From the NCBI GenBank assembly GCA_037969175.1, contig JBBKWX010000017.1:1-52686 (forward strand): a DNA stretch of 52,686 bases. Reading direction: 5' to 3'. Positions 32,350-40,709 of this stretch are shown in pieces (the stretch's first letter is position 1; each line of letters starts with the position of its first letter). A model generated the notes under the pieces. That model was not told the DNA's origin, ran no database searches, and was given only the letters and a program-made list of their open reading frames with translations. A program made the translations under genes and the position numbers. Origin of the DNA: JBBKWX01 sp037969175. GTDB lineage: Bacteria; Bacteroidota; Bacteroidia; AKYH767-A; JBBKVM01.

Positions 32350-34110
32350 CTACTCAGCGTAAATAGCCTCTATCTCAGATGCGTACTTATTAAGAATGAA
32401 TTTTCTTTTGACTTTCATCGTCGGAGTGAGTTCTCCACCCGCAATGGTCCACTCAGCTGGCATCAACTTAAATTTCTTGATCTGATCTGTGTTCGAAAAT
32501 GAAGGGTTGTACTCAGCTAATATCTGAGTATACATTTCTAATACAGCTTTCTCATTCAATAGAGATTCAGTATTATCTACACTGATTCCTTTGGCTTTAC
32601 AAAGGGATGTTAATGCAGGTAAGGCGGGGACGATCAAAGCTGTGACAAATCGTTGGTTATCGCCGATGACCATGATCTGTTCGATCAAAGCACTTTCTTT
32701 AAATTTATTTTCTATAGGCTGAGGTGCTACATATTTTCCACCTGAAGTCTTGTAAAGCTCTTTCTTGCGATCAGTTATTTTTAGAAATTTATTGTCAACC
32801 CATTCTCCAATGTCTCCTGTACTGAACCATCCGTCCTTGTCTAAAACTTCAGCTGTTTCTTTTTCTTTTTTATAGTAACCCATCATGATATTAGGCCCTT
32901 TTGCCAGGATCTCTCCATCTGCAGCTATCTTGATCTCAACTTTAGGAATGGCGACACCAACGGTTCCGAATTCAGCATCATCATCATCAAAGCGATTGAA
33001 AGTTAATACGGGTGATGTTTCAGTGAGACCATATCCTTCACGAACTTTTATCTGAGCTGCATTGAATACTCGGGCCAGACGGGGTTGTAAAGCAGATGCT
33101 CCGGTTACAATTCCGATCACTTCGCCCCCCAAAGCCTCTCTCCATTTCGAAAAAATGATCTTATTTGCAATGCTTAATTTCAATTTGTACCAGGCTGATT
33201 TACCTCTGAATTCATACTCATGTCCAAGAGCAATGGCCCAAAAGAATAAGACTTTTTTGATCCCTGTAAGCTCTCTTCCTTTGTCCATGATCTTATCATA
33301 GACTTTTTCAAGAAGACGTGGTACAGATGAGAAAAAATGAGGTTTAATTTCTTTCAGATTTTCACCTATGGTCTCCATACTTTCGGCATAATATATTGAT
33401 GCTCCTGTATAGATATAATAATAGAGCACAGTTCTTTCGAAACTATGACAAAGAGGTAGAAAACTCAGTGTACGGTGATGACTACGAACAGGCAGGCATG
33501 GTATGACAGATAAGAGATTTTCAATGATGTTATGATGCGAAAGCATTACTCCTTTGGGAACACCGGTAGTCCCGCTCGTATAAATAATTGTAGCGAGCTC
33601 CTCTTTCTTAATTATGTCCATCCGATGTTTCAATTCATCTGCATGTTTTTCATCCGCTTTTTGGAGAAACTCGGTCCAGTGTTTTGCGCCTTCAACTTTT
33701 TCAAATGTATAGATCTCCATCAAGCTGTTAACTTCAGATTTGATAGCATTTACTTTATCATACAGATCTTTATCAGAAACAAAACAGATCCTGACTTCAG
33801 CATCATTAAATATATACTTGTAGTCTTCGCTGGTTATGGTTGGATAGACAGGAACATTTATAGCTCCGGACTGTAAGATCCCCAGATCAATGAAGTTCCA
33901 TTCAGGTCTGTTGTTTGAAACGATCCCTATCTTATCATCCTTATTTATCCCTGATTCAATCAGAGCAAGACTAACCTTTCGGATGATATCAATACTTTCC
34001 TGCGTGCTGTAAGATCTCCATTTCCCATTCTCTTTCACACTGAACATGTCAGGTTTAGGATAGTTTTCTAACTGGTAATAAGGAATGTCAAATAATCTAC
34101 GAATGGTCAT
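32350..34110 (-). CDS. fadD: Long-chain fatty acid-CoA ligase
   Basis: 586 aa AMP-binding enzyme that activates fatty acids before beta-oxidation. AMP/P-loop motif ATIIYTSGTTGVPKGVMLSH, GYGLTETSPV, GWFSTGDIGEW with the ribose-binding Asp, and ITDRKKELYKTSGGKYVAP (A8/hinge). The YTSGTTGxPKG and the C-terminal layout suit the long-chain ACSL type. It stands 83 bases before the marR start; the gap contains the marR operator, so it can be transcribed apart. A separate dyad overlaps its own promoter. Confidence 0.93.
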   Translation of the reverse strand: MTIRRLFDIPYYQLENYPKPDMFSVKENGKWRSYSTQESIDIIRKVSLALIESGINKDDKIGIVSNNRPEWNFIDLGILQSGAINVPVYPTITSEDYKYIFNDAEVRICFVSDKDLYDKVNAIKSEVNSLMEIYTFEKVEGAKHWTEFLQKADEKHADELKHRMDIIKKEELATIIYTSGTTGVPKGVMLSHHNIIENLLSVIPCLPVRSHHRTLSFLPLCHSFERTVLYYYIYTGASIYYAESMETIGENLKEIKPHFFSSVPRLLEKVYDKIMDKGRELTGIKKVLFFWAIALGHEYEFRGKSAWYKLKLSIANKIIFSKWREALGGEVIGIVTGASALQPRLARVFNAAQIKVREGYGLTETSPVLTFNRFDDDDAEFGTVGVAIPKVEIKIAADGEILAKGPNIMMGYYKKEKETAEVLDKDGWFSTGDIGEWVDNKFLKITDRKKELYKTSGGKYVAPQPIENKFKESALIEQIMVIGDNQRFVTALIVPALPALTSLCKAKGISVDNTESLLNEKAVLEMYTQILAEYNPSFSNTDQIKKFKLMPAEWTIAGGELTPTMKVKRKFILNKYASEIEAIYAE

Positions 34111-34138
34111 ATTGTTTTTTGTATTTTGAGCCTAATGA

Positions 34139-34162
34139 TACCTGATACAACAGGTAAATATA
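34139..34162 (-). promoter_or_regulatory. fadD promoter box with downstream dyad operator
   Basis: Minus strand TATATTTA (34162-34155) is a near-consensus -7 box. It runs directly into the perfect dyad TACCTG-N6-CAGGTA (34156-34139), which would cover the transcription start. The dyad differs from the marR palindrome, so another regulator (TetR-like in form) is probable. It also lies 32 bases upstream of the divergent flavoprotein start at 34189. Confidence 0.55.
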
Positions 34163-34188
34163 ATATAAAAAAATAATCAATTTTTCAC

Positions 34189-35190
34189 ATGGCTATTAAA
34201 ACTGCCTTAACAGAAATGCTTGGAATCAGGCTTCCAATCGTCATGGCGCCTATGTTTCTGGTCTCAAATGAAAAGATGATGGAAGCTGCTCTGGATGCCG
34301 GTATTGCAGGTGCTTTTCCCACTTTGAATTATAGAGAGAACGGGCAGTTGGCGGACATCCTGGATAAGCTGAATCTGCATCTTTCAAAGAGTCCGGGAAC
34401 TTACGGGGTGAATTTGATCGTACAAAAAACCAATCCACTTTACATAAAACATCTGGAAATCTGTGTTGAAAAAAAAGTGCCCTTTTATATTACCTCACTA
34501 GGAAATCCCAAGGAGGTAATAGAAAAAGCTCATGCTTACGGTGCTAAAGTATTTTGTGATATTACGAACCTGGAACATGCCGAAAAAGTACATGGTTTGG
34601 GATGTGATGGATTTATTGCCGTAGGGCAGGGAGCAGGAGGGCATGCCGGACCCTATCCGCTTCAGTTATTGATACCATCATTGCGGGAAAAATTTCCGGA
34701 TACTCCTGTCATTGCTGCGGGGGGAGTTGCTACAGGCATAGGCTTGCTAGGGACTCTGGCACTGGGAGCTGCGGGTGCTTCTATCGGTACTCTTTTTATT
34801 GCAAGCATAGAAGCAGGAGTAAATGATGCATATAAAAATGCGATCGTAAATTCAGGTATGCAGGATATCGTTTTGACAGAGAAAATATCCGGTACACCTT
34901 GTAATATTATCAATACACCCAATGCAAGAAAAATGGGGTATAAGCAAAATTGGTTTGAGAAATTATTGAGTCAGCATCCTACAACCAAGAAATATTTTAA
35001 GATGCTTGTTCAGATCAGAGGCATGAAAAAATTAGAGAAAGCTGTGAGACCCGGAAGCTATCATTCACTGTGGTGTGCAGGGCAAACGGCAGAATTAATA
35101 CATGAGATAAGTACCTGCAAAGAGATCATTACAAGATTGGAAAATCAAACAAAGAGCGGCATGTCTGATCTGGAGAACATGTTTAAATAA
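34189..35190 (+). CDS. Nitronate monooxygenase-family flavoprotein
   Basis: 333 aa FMN-dependent TIM barrel. N-terminal RLPIVMAPMFLVSN, then GAFPTLNYR, FIAVGQGAGGHAGPYP with the catalytic-region His, and phosphate-binding VIAAGGVATGIG and ASIGTLFIAS. The family covers nitronate monooxygenases and enoyl-ACP reductase FabK-like proteins, and function cannot be separated by eye. Divergent from fadD with a shared control region and followed after 22 bases by a DUF4442 gene, which suggests a role in lipid or acyl-CoA chemistry (inference). Confidence 0.88.
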   Translation: MAIKTALTEMLGIRLPIVMAPMFLVSNEKMMEAALDAGIAGAFPTLNYRENGQLADILDKLNLHLSKSPGTYGVNLIVQKTNPLYIKHLEICVEKKVPFYITSLGNPKEVIEKAHAYGAKVFCDITNLEHAEKVHGLGCDGFIAVGQGAGGHAGPYPLQLLIPSLREKFPDTPVIAAGGVATGIGLLGTLALGAAGASIGTLFIASIEAGVNDAYKNAIVNSGMQDIVLTEKISGTPCNIINTPNARKMGYKQNWFEKLLSQHPTTKKYFKMLVQIRGMKKLEKAVRPGSYHSLWCAGQTAELIHEISTCKEIITRLENQTKSGMSDLENMFK

Positions 35191-35212
35191 TAGAAACATA
35201 AATTAAAAGACA

Positions 35213-35725
35213 ATGGATCTCAATACGATTCTCTCAAAGGCTGAAAGATCTCCATTTCAATTGTGGTTGCTGAATTTTGGTCTGTCCAGAAAAGTTCCTT
35301 TTAATGCTCCCCATGCAATAAAGATCATTGAAGTAAGAGCTGACTCACTCAAGATCAAATTGCCATATAAAAAAAGCAATCTTAATCACATCAAAGGGAT
35401 ACATGCCTGTGCACTTGCTACCTTATGTGAATATGCTTGCGGCTTGGCTCTTACAAGAAATTTTAATAGTAAGGAAGTAAGGTTGATAATGCGCAGTTTG
35501 GTGATACAATATGAGAAGCAGGCAAAGGAAGATGTGTTCTGTACTTTTTATCTTTCAGAAGATTATTTGGAATCTAAGATCAGAATTCCTTTGCGGGAAA
35601 GTGGCGAAGTTTTTCACGTTTTCGACGTGGAAGTCAGAAACAAGGCAGATGAATTGATCTGTACTGCTAAAGTGGAATGGCAGTTAAAGCCATGGTCCAA
35701 TGTGAGAACTAAAATAGAGAATTGA
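35213..35725 (+). CDS. DUF4442 hotdog-fold thioesterase-like protein
   Basis: 170 aa, no signal. The single hotdog domain has KIKLPYKKSNLNHIKGIHACALATLCEYACGLAL, in which the Asn-His and the long helix are typical of DUF4442/PaaI-like proteins, and a final strand DELICTAKVEWQLKPW. It would act on acyl-CoA or acyl-ACP if active. Twenty-two bases after the flavoprotein gene; stop is adjacent to the convergent CAP gene (no gap). Confidence 0.82.
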   Translation: MDLNTILSKAERSPFQLWLLNFGLSRKVPFNAPHAIKIIEVRADSLKIKLPYKKSNLNHIKGIHACALATLCEYACGLALTRNFNSKEVRLIMRSLVIQYEKQAKEDVFCTFYLSEDYLESKIRIPLRESGEVFHVFDVEVRNKADELICTAKVEWQLKPWSNVRTKIEN

Positions 35726-36388
35726 TCAGTATTTTTTTGGTCCGGCAAATAATAATACCGCATTGAATTTGTCTTTCGTATGAGGTTCTATCGCCAATCC
35801 CATATATTCAAACCGTGTTTGCAGAATATTTTTTCTGTGACCTCTGCTTTTGTTTCCATCATCAATCAGCATATCCATCAGGATAGCTAGTGGTTTATCA
35901 TTTCCATAGGCGCAATTTTCACCAACTCCTGCATACCTCTCTACAAGTTTATCCATTCTCGTTTTAAATTCCACTCCTTTAGAAGATGTATGCCCGTATT
36001 TCCCGGCATTGCCAAGGTCTATTGCATGGGCTCTTGCAGAGTCCGTGAGGTTTTTGGCAGGAATCAAAGGTCTTAGATTCTTGTATTTCTTTAAGTCTTT
36101 ACGTAAAGATGTAATTGATTTTTCAGAAGGAGTTTTTGATGAGGTATCTTGATATGCACTCAAATAAGTATCACGGAATAATTTTCCGTTCATCCTGGCA
36201 AGATTTATTAATTTGTATAATTCTTTTTCATCTGCAGTCATATATTCACTGATCACTTCAGCCTGTTTGTATTTAGGATCATTCCATGCATCAAAATTTT
36301 GTTGTGCATTTGAGAAATTAAATAATAACAATGCTGATGAGAGCAGTAATAATTTATGAAACCTGTTGTGATTAAAGACTTTAAACAT
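35726..36388 (-). CDS. Secreted CAP (SCP/PR-1) domain protein
   Basis: 220 aa with signal peptide (ending LLFNFSNAQ). CAP landmarks: KELYKLINLARMNG, LTDSARAHAIDLGNAGKYGHTSSKG, VGENCAYG, a His in KSRGHRKNIL and the final strand FNAVLLFAGP. The two histidines and glutamate of the CAP cavity are present. Bacterial CAP proteins are extracellular, of varied or unknown role. It is separated from the cytochrome peroxidase-like gene by 75 bases holding an AT-rich dyad. Confidence 0.88.
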   Translation of the reverse strand: MFKVFNHNRFHKLLLLSSALLLFNFSNAQQNFDAWNDPKYKQAEVISEYMTADEKELYKLINLARMNGKLFRDTYLSAYQDTSSKTPSEKSITSLRKDLKKYKNLRPLIPAKNLTDSARAHAIDLGNAGKYGHTSSKGVEFKTRMDKLVERYAGVGENCAYGNDKPLAILMDMLIDDGNKSRGHRKNILQTRFEYMGLAIEPHTKDKFNAVLLFAGPKKY

Positions 36389-36396
36389 GATGGCCG

Positions 36397-36440
36397 ATTA
36401 AGATATTTGCGATATATTAATATTGCAAGTTAATCTTAAT
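36397..36440. repeat. AT-rich long imperfect dyad before CAP gene
   Basis: Outer arms ATTAAGAT (36397-36404) and ATCTTAAT (36433-36440) are perfect, and the interior (TTGCGATAT ... ATTGCAA) continues with imperfect symmetry. It sits between the MbnH-like stop and the CAP start, so it is either a weak terminator without U-tract or an operator. Confidence 0.35.
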
Positions 36441-36463
36441 TTCTGAAAAAATCCGTTTGAGGC

Positions 36464-37483
36464 TTAGAATGGGTTCGACAGATTTGGATTATTTGTAAAA
36501 GTAGTATCCGTCATAGTCTTGAGGAAATTCACAAGATCCACCTTTTCCTGAACGCTGAGATCCAACCCAAATTCTTTGCCGGGCTTGGTCATTAGTGGAT
36601 CCAGGTTTTGTGAATTCATCTTTACGCCGGAATTGTAATGTTCTACAACTTCTTCCAGTGTGCTGAATCTCCCGTCATGCATAAACCTGTCTCTCAAGGC
36701 CGCATTTCTGAGTGTTGCAGTTTTGAATTTCCCGATATCGTTAGAATTGCCTGTAACAAGATATGCCCCCAGCCCCTTTCCAGTATGTACAGAATCAAGA
36801 CCGATATTATGAAATTCATTATTAGTCATTAATGGTATGGAATGACAATGAAAACAATCTCCTTTTTCGGTATTGAAGATCACAAATCCTCTCAATTCTG
36901 AAGCTGTTAAAGAACCTTGATGTGTAAGAAACTTATCAAATTTTGAATCCGATGAATTCAACACATGAAAGAATTGTGATAAAGCGAAAGCAGCATCTTT
37001 GGCAGTGATCGTATTCACATTGAATGCTTTCTTGAACAGCTCCTTATAAGTGGGGTCCTGATTGAATTTACTCATATCAGCTTGGAAAAAATCATGTACT
37101 TCAAAAAACATGATGTCTTCCATAGTACCTTTTATTTTCCCATCCCACAGAAAATTAGAATTCCATCCCAAGTTAATATGTGGTAAAATGGTTGTTCCAT
37201 TTACTGCTCCGTTTGTAAACCCTTTGGATTGCAAATGGCAAGACGAACAAGACAATCCGTTATTGGAGAGCATTGGATCATAGTATAATCTTCGTCCCAA
37301 TGCAACACCTTCAACCGTCAGTTTATTATTTTCAGATATTTTATGTTCAGGAAAATGAGAAGGTTGCAATACTGTATATGGGGTAGGGGTGTATGGATTT
37401 GATAAATCTGCTTCTGTATCTTTTTTGCATGAAGAATTCAAAAATCCAATTGAAATTAATATGATGAATAGTTTGATATTCAT
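36464..37483 (-). CDS. Di-haem cytochrome c peroxidase / MbnH-like lipoprotein
   Basis: 339 aa with a lipoprotein signal (GFLNSSCKK). Two haem c sites, CSSCH at residues 79-83 and CFHCH at 210-214, and the MauG/CcpA-type block FKTATLRNAALRDRFMHDGRFSTLEEVVEHYN. Members reduce peroxide or, as MbnH, oxidise a Trp in the partner MbnP. Here an MbnP-like gene lies 11 bases upstream, so Trp modification of that partner is the best guess. Periplasmic, outer- or inner-membrane tethered. Confidence 0.88.
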   Translation of the reverse strand: MNIKLFIILISIGFLNSSCKKDTEADLSNPYTPTPYTVLQPSHFPEHKISENNKLTVEGVALGRRLYYDPMLSNNGLSCSSCHLQSKGFTNGAVNGTTILPHINLGWNSNFLWDGKIKGTMEDIMFFEVHDFFQADMSKFNQDPTYKELFKKAFNVNTITAKDAAFALSQFFHVLNSSDSKFDKFLTHQGSLTASELRGFVIFNTEKGDCFHCHSIPLMTNNEFHNIGLDSVHTGKGLGAYLVTGNSNDIGKFKTATLRNAALRDRFMHDGRFSTLEEVVEHYNSGVKMNSQNLDPLMTKPGKEFGLDLSVQEKVDLVNFLKTMTDTTFTNNPNLSNPF

Positions 37484-37494
37484 TTTAGTAAATT

Positions 37495-38232
37495 TTAATT
37501 ATTAAACACATCCACTCCGTTTTCAGCTAATTTTGTCATTGCTGCGATATTACCCATTGAATAATTTCCATCTATATTGAAATCGTAGATATGCGGGTTC
37601 TTATACCAATCATTAATGTTCATTTGTATGCTTACTGTATTTGCTTTATCATGTAGTATTTGAAATAGTTTATTCTGTGCATTTGCAGATACTGTATAAC
37701 CATTATTTCCAAGATGCATAGCATATCCAAAAGAACTGCTGCCATTTATAAAATAACCTTCCATCTTCATAAAATGATAACCACCGCCCATGGGTTCAGG
37801 CCATGCCATTCCCAGGTTCTCCAATGTATTTGGAAGTGATCCGGATATATTGGAGCTGCTATCCAAACCAATCAAAAATTCTATTCCGGAATAATTTCCT
37901 TCTAATGGATTTGCGAAATTGATCTTGTTTTTTTCGAGAATTCTTGAATCAACATAATAGATTCCCGGAAGCCCTATTTTAGTACCATCTGTTTTTATCA
38001 GTTTAATATTGCTGATATAATATTGCAGTCTGGTTACACTATAATTATTTCCTGCCTGATTGGTATAAATAATGGTGTCGAAAGTAATTGGACTGCCGTC
38101 AACCATATATCCGATATCAATAGTAAGACTTGTTGTAACAGTGTGTGTGTCAGCTGGTGTAAGTGTTTCTTCTTTCTTGCAAGACGAAAATGCCAGTAAT
38201 GATCCAACAATTAGTATGGAGATTGATTTCAT
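37495..38232 (-). CDS. MbnP-family copper-binding-like lipoprotein
   Basis: 245 aa; lipobox LLAFSSCKK. Family features are the early strand TTSLTIDIGYMVDG, the motif RLQYYISNIKL, GIEFLIGLDS, and the block GMAWPEPMGGGYHFMKMEGYF, in which Trp144 is the candidate for conversion to kynurenine by the partner oxidase, followed by HLG near residue 173 as a possible metal ligand. In methanotrophs MbnP binds copper after this modification. It is the first gene of a two-gene unit and carries the same promoter element as the norCB-like operon. Confidence 0.8.
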   Translation of the reverse strand: MKSISILIVGSLLAFSSCKKEETLTPADTHTVTTSLTIDIGYMVDGSPITFDTIIYTNQAGNNYSVTRLQYYISNIKLIKTDGTKIGLPGIYYVDSRILEKNKINFANPLEGNYSGIEFLIGLDSSSNISGSLPNTLENLGMAWPEPMGGGYHFMKMEGYFINGSSSFGYAMHLGNNGYTVSANAQNKLFQILHDKANTVSIQMNINDWYKNPHIYDFNIDGNYSMGNIAAMTKLAENGVDVFNN

Positions 38233-38257
38233 TTTACGTTATTTTAATAACATAAAA

Positions 38258-38297
38258 TTAAGTCAATGAAAATGGTCAAACTATGACTTGTGTCACA
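38258..38297 (-). promoter_or_regulatory. CRP/FNR-type dyad and promoter element, mbnP/mbnH-like operon
   Basis: Minus strand: dyad TGTGACACAAGTCATA (38297-38282, five of six arm pairs), GTTTGAC (38281-38275), six free bases, CATTGACTTAA (38268-38258), 25 bases before the mbnP-like ATG. Order and spacing equal those at 25686-25725. Confidence 0.7.
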
Positions 38298-38307
38298 TAT
38301 AGCCGAA

Positions 38308-39939
38308 TCAGTATACGTTTACTCCACCAATAAATGTCCGAGCTACTTTTGTACTCCAGATCTCATTTTCAGGGATCTTCATAATGTCTTTTTCAAGAAT
38401 GACAAAGTCGGCTTGCTTGCCTTTTTCCAAACTACCACTTCTCTTTTCCATGAACCCAGCATAAGCAGCCCATATTGTCATTGCTCTGAGAGCTTGTTCC
38501 CTGCTAATTGCATCTTCCATTCTAAATCCTGAATCAGGGAAACCTTGCTGATCTTTTCTGGAAACTGCAGCATAAAATCCGAAAAGCGGATTGATGTCTT
38601 CAACAGGAAAATCACTACCACCTGCAATGAATCCATTTTGATCCAACAAATGTTTATAAGCATAAGCACCTTTCATGCGGTCTTTTCCTAACCTGGTTTC
38701 TGCCCAGTACATATCGGAGGTTGCATGGGTAGGTTGAACGGATGGTATGATCTTGAATTTGCCAAATAAATGTATGTCTTCCGGATCCATAATTTGTGCA
38801 TGTTCTATTCTCCAACGCCTGTCATTGTCTTCGCCAATAAGTTTTCCAAATGTGTTGATCATGTAGTTATTTGCCGAATCACCGATGCAATGCACATTAA
38901 GCTGGAAGCCGAGATCATAAACAGTTTTAGCAACTTTACTCAGTGAATCAGCACTAAATAATAGAAAGCCTTTATGCCCTAATTGATCCGAATAATCATG
39001 TTTCAAACAAGCTCCACGCGACCCAAGCGCTCCATCAGAATATAATTTAAAAGCGCTGACCTGCAGCGAGGGTTTTTCGATCTTTCCATTTTTTTGAAAA
39101 TAATCTAAATTATGTTTTGCCCAGGTGATCATTGCATAAACACGCATTTTAAGATCACCTTTGGTCTGCAAAGAATCTATTAATTGGATCACATCAACAT
39201 CAAGTCCGGCATCCGAAACAGTAGTAAGTCCAACTGCTAAGCAATTTGCTTGTGCATTTAATAATGCATCTATCTCAGCTTGTCTGGATGGTTTAGGGAT
39301 AATATTTTTAACTAGATCAACTGCATTGTCAATCAATATTCCGGTGAGTCTTCCATTCTTTATTTCAATCTCACCACCTTCAACCTGTGTCTCTTTTGTG
39401 ATGCCTGCCAGATCCAAACTTTTTTGGTTAACGAGCGCTGCATGTCCATCTATCCTGTACATAAACACAGGTATGTCGGGAAACAAACTATCCAAAACAG
39501 CTCTGTCAGGAAATTCTTGAACTTGCCAATCATTCTGATCCCAGGCACGGGCAAAGACCCATCCTCCATATCGTTTATTGGGATAAGCTAACAGTGTATC
39601 TATGCAAGCTTCAAATGAAGTTGTCTTCCATAAAAGGATCTTTTCAAGATCAATACCATAACCATAAAAATGACAATGCGCATCATGGAAACCGGGGTAA
39701 ATACTTTTTCCATTTGCATCAATAACTTGTTTGGATTCGTAGCGGTTTAGAATATCCGTATTATCACCTGTTTCCAGGATAATACCGTCTTTTATTGCAA
39801 TACTTTCAGTGATGGTAAAACTACTATCGACTGTATAAATGTTAGCATTGTGAATGATCAGATCTGCTTTTATTTTACTGCTGCAAGAAGAAATAAGAAC
39901 AGATGACAGGAGAGAAAAGGAAATTAAAAAACTCTTCAT
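38308..39939 (-). CDS. YtcJ-like amidohydrolase lipoprotein
   Basis: 543 aa with lipobox (LLSSVLISSCSSK). Amidohydrolase-3 family: metal motif FHDAHCHFYG (HxH), RIDGHAALVN, LNVHCIGDSAN, WRIEHAQIMDP and GGSDFPVEDINPL with the catalytic Asp. Length and order match the YtcJ group, which hydrolyse N-acyl or other amide bonds; substrate unknown. The start overlaps the SDR stop by 4 bases, so it ends the run that begins with the NhaC gene. Confidence 0.9.
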   Translation of the reverse strand: MKSFLISFSLLSSVLISSCSSKIKADLIIHNANIYTVDSSFTITESIAIKDGIILETGDNTDILNRYESKQVIDANGKSIYPGFHDAHCHFYGYGIDLEKILLWKTTSFEACIDTLLAYPNKRYGGWVFARAWDQNDWQVQEFPDRAVLDSLFPDIPVFMYRIDGHAALVNQKSLDLAGITKETQVEGGEIEIKNGRLTGILIDNAVDLVKNIIPKPSRQAEIDALLNAQANCLAVGLTTVSDAGLDVDVIQLIDSLQTKGDLKMRVYAMITWAKHNLDYFQKNGKIEKPSLQVSAFKLYSDGALGSRGACLKHDYSDQLGHKGFLLFSADSLSKVAKTVYDLGFQLNVHCIGDSANNYMINTFGKLIGEDNDRRWRIEHAQIMDPEDIHLFGKFKIIPSVQPTHATSDMYWAETRLGKDRMKGAYAYKHLLDQNGFIAGGSDFPVEDINPLFGFYAAVSRKDQQGFPDSGFRMEDAISREQALRAMTIWAAYAGFMEKRSGSLEKGKQADFVILEKDIMKIPENEIWSTKVARTFIGGVNVY

Positions 39940-40706
39940 TTACTTTCTTTATTGATATAAAATGGATTTGCCTGAGCAGTAGGTGTGATAATGACATCAG
40001 AAATATTTACATGCGCCGGGCGGGATACTACAAACCAAACTGTCTCAGCAATATCCTGGGCAATCAAAGGCTGATATCCGTCATAGGTCTTGGTTGCTCT
40101 TTCTGTATCTCCTTTGTATCGAACCAAAGAAAATTCTGTTTCAGCAGCTCCGGGTGATATGGAAGTTACCCGAATGCCATATTGCAACATATCTATTCTC
40201 ATAGATTTAGTAATTGCCTCAACAGCAAATTTTGTAGCGCAATAAATGTTTCCTTGATAATAAGCATCTTTACCTGCAAGAGAACTCAGATTAATAATAT
40301 GCCCGGATCTTTTGGAAACCATCAACGGAGCTATAAGTCGGGACAGATATAATAATCCTTTCACATTTGTATCTATCATCAATTCCCAATCATCCACATC
40401 TCCTTCATGAAATGGAGCCAGACCGGAAGCCATGCCTGCGTTGTTAAGGAGTACATCAATATTTTTCCAATCTTCAGGAAGTGATGCTACTGCTTTTTCA
40501 CATGCTGCTCTGTCTTGAATATCAAAGCAAAGCGTAAAGACCTTAACCTCGTTTTCTTTTATGATATCGTTTTTCAATTCTTCCAGCAATTCCTGTCTTC
40601 TTCCGGTGATGATCAAATTCCATCCATTGGATGCAAATAATCTGGCAGTTGCTTCTCCAAATCCTGCTGTGGCTCCGGTAATTAATATTATTTTATGATT
40701 CATCAT
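39936..40706 (-). CDS. Short-chain dehydrogenase/reductase (YdfG-like)
   Basis: 256 aa classical SDR. Cofactor site ITGATAGFGEATARLF with GRR after strand 2, indicating NADP preference; LLNNAGMASG; catalytic Ser in INLSSLAGK; and Tyr-x-x-x-Lys in YCATKFAVEA. It resembles YdfG, an NADP-dependent 3-hydroxy acid/serine dehydrogenase, but the substrate is a guess. Three bases after NhaC and overlapping the amidohydrolase by 4. Confidence 0.9.
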   Translation of the reverse strand: MMNHKIILITGATAGFGEATARLFASNGWNLIITGRRQELLEELKNDIIKENEVKVFTLCFDIQDRAACEKAVASLPEDWKNIDVLLNNAGMASGLAPFHEGDVDDWELMIDTNVKGLLYLSRLIAPLMVSKRSGHIINLSSLAGKDAYYQGNIYCATKFAVEAITKSMRIDMLQYGIRVTSISPGAAETEFSLVRYKGDTERATKTYDGYQPLIAQDIAETVWFVVSRPAHVNISDVIITPTAQANPFYINKESK

Positions 40707-40709
40707 AGA

